From positions 1-17,024 of the forward strand of contig URXT01000039.1 of the NCBI GenBank assembly GCA_900551915.1: a DNA stretch of 17,024 nucleotides, written 5' to 3'. A program made the position numbers and the translations under genes. This stretch comes from an uncultured bacterium (lineage in GTDB: Bacteria; Cyanobacteriota; Vampirovibrionia; Gastranaerophilales; Gastranaerophilaceae). The notes under the pieces were generated by a model. That model was not told where the DNA came from. It did not search any database and was given only the letters and a program-made list of their open reading frames with translations. This document shows, one piece after another, positions 14,459 to 17,024 of this stretch (position 1 is its first letter; each line of letters starts with the position of its first letter).

Positions 14459-15803
14459 AATTCACTACAATCTTGTTTCTTCCTGTTTCTTTTGCTTCAT
14501 AAAGGGCTTTGTCTGCTTTTTTTAAGAGCTCTTCGGCCTTATCCTGGTTTTTGAATTCGTAAATTCCTACACTAATTGTAACATTAATAATTTTATGCGG
14601 GAATTCCTGATTAACTTTTGATAAGTCGATTTTTTTGTTTTCGACTGCTTTGCGCAAACGTTCTGCAACCATAACAGCTTCTTCAGTCTTTGTAAAAGGT
14701 AAAAGAAGAGCAAATTCTTCCCCGCCGTAACGACCTGCAATATCATATTCACGAAGCTGCGAGCGCATTGTTTTTGAAACTGTTTTTAAAACCAAATCCC
14801 CTGCCGCATGTCCGTAAATATCGTTTACCCGTTTGAAAAAGTCGATATCGGTCATTATTGCGCAAAGCGGTGTTTTCTGACGTTTGGCCTTTGCAGTTTC
14901 CTGTTTAATCCGCTCTTCCAGCTGGCGTCTGTTGTAAAATCCTGTTAAAGCGTCAAGTGTTGCGTGTTTTAATATTTCTGCATAAACGTTTGCTCGGTTA
15001 ATCGTTATTGCAGACTGTTTTGAAAGCTGTTCAAGGTAATTTATGTCATATTCGCTTAATTCGCCTCCCATGCTTTTTGCCGCCATGCAGCCCAAAACCC
15101 TGTGTTCGCAAACAAGCGGGAAAATTCCTGTTTTGCCGTTATTTGTCAGAAAATATTCCTGATTTTCATGAAGTTTGTTAACTGCATTTAATATATTTTT
15201 ATCCTTGCAGTTTGAAGGCCATAAAAGCTTAAATTTCGAATCTGATTTTATAAAAATATAAATAAGATGATTTGACATAAATTTGTCAATCATTTCGCCA
15301 ATAAGAGGGATAATGTAGCTTAGTTCATACTGTGTTTCAATAATTTTTGCGATATTGCGCATCAACTCGTGAAAATCAATATTTTTCTGCATTGTTTCGG
15401 CAAGAAGAAGGTTTTGAATTTTCAGCGAAATAATATAAGACGCCGTTCTTAAAAATTCAACTAATTTTTCCCTGTTTCCGTTTTCAAAAACTAATATTCC
15501 GATACTTGAACTGCGTTTTGGCAGTGCATAAAATGTTTTTTCTTTTTCAAAAATATGTTTTTTGGCAGAGTTCAATCCGAAAAAAATCTCTTCAAGTTTT
15601 AAACTTTCCTCCCCGCAATCCTCCTCTGTTATCCAGTCTTTTGAAAAATCTTTTAGAAGATTAAGCTTTTCATCAAAAACATAAACCTCAAGGCATGTGA
15701 TTTTGAAATTTTTTATAAAAAACTCCTTCAATGCGCTTACAAGGCTTGCTGCATTGTAAGCTTCATCAAGAGATTTTGACAATTTTTCCAGTAACTCCTG
15801 CAT
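14451..15803 (-). CDS. Diguanylate cyclase with N-terminal GAF-like sensor region
   Basis: 450 residues. The C-terminal ~285-450 is a complete GGDEF domain: DALTGFYNRRQLEERI, TDIDFFKRVNDIYGHAAGD and the active-site loop RYGGEEFALLLP with GGEEF at 360-364. An RxxD inhibitory site (R351-E-Y-D354) lies exactly five residues before it, so product feedback is expected. It should make c-di-GMP from two GTP. The first ~270 residues look like two GAF-like sensor modules (~10-130 and ~150-270) without membrane helices, so it is probably cytoplasmic; ligands are unknown. Its ATG overlaps the yebC stop (TGATG). c-di-GMP often controls pili, and prepilin genes lie nearby, but no direct link is visible. 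Confidence 0.92.
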   Translation of the reverse strand: MQELLEKLSKSLDEAYNAASLVSALKEFFIKNFKITCLEVYVFDEKLNLLKDFSKDWITEEDCGEESLKLEEIFFGLNSAKKHIFEKEKTFYALPKRSSSIGILVFENGNREKLVEFLRTASYIISLKIQNLLLAETMQKNIDFHELMRNIAKIIETQYELSYIIPLIGEMIDKFMSNHLIYIFIKSDSKFKLLWPSNCKDKNILNAVNKLHENQEYFLTNNGKTGIFPLVCEHRVLGCMAAKSMGGELSEYDINYLEQLSKQSAITINRANVYAEILKHATLDALTGFYNRRQLEERIKQETAKAKRQKTPLCAIMTDIDFFKRVNDIYGHAAGDLVLKTVSKTMRSQLREYDIAGRYGGEEFALLLPFTKTEEAVMVAERLRKAVENKKIDLSKVNQEFPHKIINVTISVGIYEFKNQDKAEELLKKADKALYEAKETGRNKIVVNYE

Positions 15804-16552
15804 CAGCCCTCAAGTTTTTGAAGAATTTCGTCAGAGATGTCAAAATTTGCATAAACATTTTGAACATCATCATGTTCTTCAAGTTTGTCCAAAAGTTTTA
15901 AAATTTGTGAAGCGGTATTTTCATCTGTGATTTCGATGGTGTTCTGCGGAATTCTTGTAAACTCGGCTGTTACACTTTTGAAACCGGCTTTTTCAAGGCC
16001 TTCGACTACATTCTGGAAGTTTTCAACTGTTGTTATAACCTTGTATTCTTCGTCTTCTTCAGTAATGTCAAGTGCGTCAAGGCTTATTGCAGTTTCAAAA
16101 AGTTTTTCAAAATCAACTGATTCGTCAAATCTGATAACTCCGCGTTGGTCAAACATCCAGCCGACACATCCGGTTGCGCCGAGGCTTCCGTTAAATTTTG
16201 TGAAGAAACTTCTTATATCTCCTGCTGTTCTGTTTCTATTGTCCGTCATTGCTTCAATTACAACAGCCACTCCGCCAGGAGCATAGCCTTCGTAAATAAG
16301 TTCTTCATAATTGTCTGCGGCTCCTGAGCCGGCACCTTTCTCAATTGCTCTTTTAATGTTGTCATTCGGAAGTCCGGCAGCCTTTGCTTTTTCAATTGCT
16401 GTTCTTAATCTGAAGTTTCCAGCCGGATCAGGCCCGCCAAGTCTTGCCGATACAATCAGCTCTCTTGAATATTTTTGAAATACTACAGCTCTTTGACTGT
16501 CGACTTTTGCTTTTTTATGTTTAATTGTTGACCACTTTGAGTGTCCTGACAT
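15803..16552 (-). CDS. yebC: YebC/PmpR-family DNA-binding regulator / translation factor
   Basis: 249 residues, normal for the family. The N-terminus MSGHSKWSTIKHKKAKVDSQ is the family hallmark, followed by RLGGPDPAGNFRLRTAIEKA, PNDNIKRAIEKGAG, YEGYAPGGVAVVIEA, and the domain containing NGSLGATGCVGWMF. YebC proteins were first described as transcriptional regulators; some are reported to relieve ribosome stalling at proline runs. I start at ATG 16550-16552 because GGAGG (16558-16562) sits five bases upstream; a TTG four codons earlier overlaps that SD. First gene of the operon leading to the diguanylate cyclase, tsaE and tsaB. Confidence 0.95.
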   Translation of the reverse strand: MSGHSKWSTIKHKKAKVDSQRAVVFQKYSRELIVSARLGGPDPAGNFRLRTAIEKAKAAGLPNDNIKRAIEKGAGSGAADNYEELIYEGYAPGGVAVVIEAMTDNRNRTAGDIRSFFTKFNGSLGATGCVGWMFDQRGVIRFDESVDFEKLFETAISLDALDITEEDEEYKVITTVENFQNVVEGLEKAGFKSVTAEFTRIPQNTIEITDENTASQILKLLDKLEEHDDVQNVYANFDISDEILQKLEG

Positions 16553-16586
16553 ATTTTCCTCCAAATCTGAATAACTCTATACAACA

Positions 16587-16615
16587 ATCATACCAAAAAT
16601 ATTAATAAAATACAA
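16587..16615 (-). promoter_or_regulatory. Probable promoter of the yebC operon
   Basis: On the minus strand, TTGTAT (16610-16615), a 17-base spacer and TATGAT (16587-16592) lie 35 bases before the yebC start. The -10 is good and the -35 partial. It is back-to-back with the rightward promoter at 16623-16651. Confidence 0.5.
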
Positions 16616-16622
16616 ACCACTC

Positions 16623-16651
16623 TTGAAATCTCCCTGCATAAATGTTATAAT
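16623..16651 (+). promoter_or_regulatory. Strong sigma-70-type promoter
   Basis: TTGAAA (16623-16628), a 17-base spacer and a perfect TATAAT (16646-16651). Transcription should begin near 16658 and meets a terminator at 16776-16802, giving a transcript of about 145 bases unless read through into the prepilin-like gene at 16856. Confidence 0.8.
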
Positions 16652-16690
16652 AAAAGAGTAATATATTGAGCAAAAGGAACAATAATCATC

Positions 16691-16774
16691 ATGATTCACC
16701 CGTCCAAAAAGGCAACTGCAGGAAAGGGCGGACTTCAGATACTCCTGATGTCCGATTGTGATGTGCAGATTTAA
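16691..16774 (+). CDS. Possible 27-residue leader peptide
   Basis: ATG to TAA inside the short transcript, encoding MIHPSKKATAGKGGLQILLM and seven more residues. AAGGA is 12 bases upstream, farther than ideal. The stop lies one base before the terminator stem, which fits attenuation by a leader peptide, but there is no run of one amino acid as in classic attenuators. The hairpin structure argues that the RNA itself may be the product. Confidence 0.28.
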   Translation: MIHPSKKATAGKGGLQILLMSDCDVQI

Positions 16775-16775
16775 C

Positions 16776-16802
16776 GGCCGACAAATTCTTTGCCGGCCTT
16801 TT
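16776..16802 (+). terminator. Rho-independent terminator
   Basis: GGCCGACAAA (16776-16785) pairs with TTTGCCGGCC (16789-16798) with one A-C mismatch and a three-base loop, followed by TTTT (16799-16802). GC-rich at the base; the T-run is short. Confidence 0.8.
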
Positions 16803-16855
16803 CTGCGTTCCTGAAAAATTGAATAAGTATGTTAAAAATATTAGGAGCAAAAAGT

Positions 16856-17024
16856 ATGAAAGAATTCTTACGAGCTAAAAAGAAAAGCTCTCCAAACTTA
16901 ACTTGCCACAAGTTACATTTGTGTTGCAAAAAATGTGTAAACTCGTTACTTAATTTTTATGGAAAGATTTCAGCGCTAACGATCGGGGAATTTGTAATCG
17001 GCTTAGCGATAATCGGTGTTCTGG
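16856..17024 (+). CDS. Prepilin-like protein with long Cys/His-rich leader, N-terminal part (cut by window edge)
   Basis: 56 codons are visible before the right edge. The first ~40 residues are basic and contain a cluster C17-H18, H21, C23-C24, C27 (TCHKLHLCCKKC). They are followed by ISA|LTIGEFVIGLAIIGVL, which has the layout of a prepilin cleavage site: small residue before the cut, Glu at +5 and a hydrophobic helix. AGGAG at 16843-16847, eight bases from the ATG, fixes the start. The leader is much longer than the 6-13 residues of the other two prepilins here, and the cysteine/histidine cluster could bind a metal. Cleavage and membrane insertion are inferred. The gene follows a structured RNA and terminator. 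Confidence 0.72.
   Translation, partial: MKEFLRAKKKSSPNLTCHKLHLCCKKCVNSLLNFYGKISALTIGEFVIGLAIIGVL

Larger units (their letters stand above)
16658..16802 (+). ncRNA. Short structured transcript: small RNA or regulatory leader (family not recognised)
   Basis: Bounded by a near-consensus promoter and an intrinsic terminator, with internal structure. CGGACTTCAG pairs with CTGATGTCCG (one mismatch, six-base loop ATACTC), and an outer CTGCA/TGCAG can enclose it. CCGTCC could alternatively pair with GGGCGG. The sequence between them is purine-rich (GGAAAGGG). I compared it by memory with c-di-GMP-I/II, SAM, TPP, fluoride, THF, SRP, 6S, tmRNA and RNase P consensus motifs and found no match. It may be an independent small RNA, or a riboswitch/attenuator for the downstream prepilin-like gene, whose SD lies 41 bases after the terminator. 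Confidence 0.5.

Noticed and set aside
15885..16286. 133-codon plus-strand frame inside yebC
   Set aside because: Ser/Val-rich shadow of yebC; the yebC protein is unmistakable.
16550..16564. Upstream TTG start for yebC
   Set aside because: Same situation: the extra codons are the SD, and the conserved MSGHSKW start follows.
16690..16802. c-di-GMP (GEMM-I) riboswitch upstream of the prepilin-like gene
   Set aside because: The conserved CACGCACAGGGCAAACC and GACGCAAAGCC-type segments are absent; only the genomic setting fits.

Overview
The window looks like chromosomal DNA from an uncultured, AT-rich bacterium. The best fit is the gut lineage Gastranaerophilales/Vampirovibrionia (Melainabacteria), a non-photosynthetic relative of cyanobacteria. 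This rests on remembered protein style, not a search: prepilins beginning (A)FTLAEVLITLGIIGVVAAMT, one of them ending in a 'CAG-LIM-DGW-IKDDYPW' tail, sit among ordinary housekeeping genes. Shine-Dalgarno (SD) sites are strong and promoters are sigma-70-like.

Left part (1-4600). A prepilin gene cut by the window edge is divergent from a small XRE-type regulator (301-606). A leftward redox operon follows: an NfnA/SudB-like FAD/[2Fe-2S] reductase, a 62-residue four-cysteine protein, etfB and etfA. Upstream on the same strand is a PfkB-family sugar or nucleoside kinase.

Middle (4600-10400). A 716-residue rightward protein has a glycine/alanine-rich hydrophobic core and Pro/Lys/Glu linkers. It converges on pnp (polynucleotide phosphorylase) across a bidirectional terminator. 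A second prepilin / XRE divergent pair follows, its short intergenic region packed with TGACT/AGTCA half-sites.

Right part (10380-17024). In order are two tandem secreted matrixin-type metalloproteases, a 98-residue unknown whose SD lies in an 11-bp hairpin, and a 464-residue HNH-nuclease-like protein with an unusual long insert. Then comes an overlapping leftward operon yebC - GGDEF diguanylate cyclase - tsaE - tsaB. At the right edge a strong rightward promoter drives a short structured transcript with its own terminator. This is followed by a truncated prepilin-like gene with a long Cys/His-rich leader.

Together the genes cover RNA and translation upkeep (pnp, tsaB/tsaE, yebC), fermentative flavin-based electron transfer (nfnA-like, etfAB), c-di-GMP signalling, and several surface or secretion components (three prepilin-like genes, two exported proteases). 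The least explained parts are the two prepilin/XRE modules, the structured RNA unit at 16.65-16.8 kb, the hairpin-occluded 98-residue gene, the split HNH protein and the 716-residue protein. No tRNA, rRNA, CRISPR array, insertion sequence or prophage was recognised.
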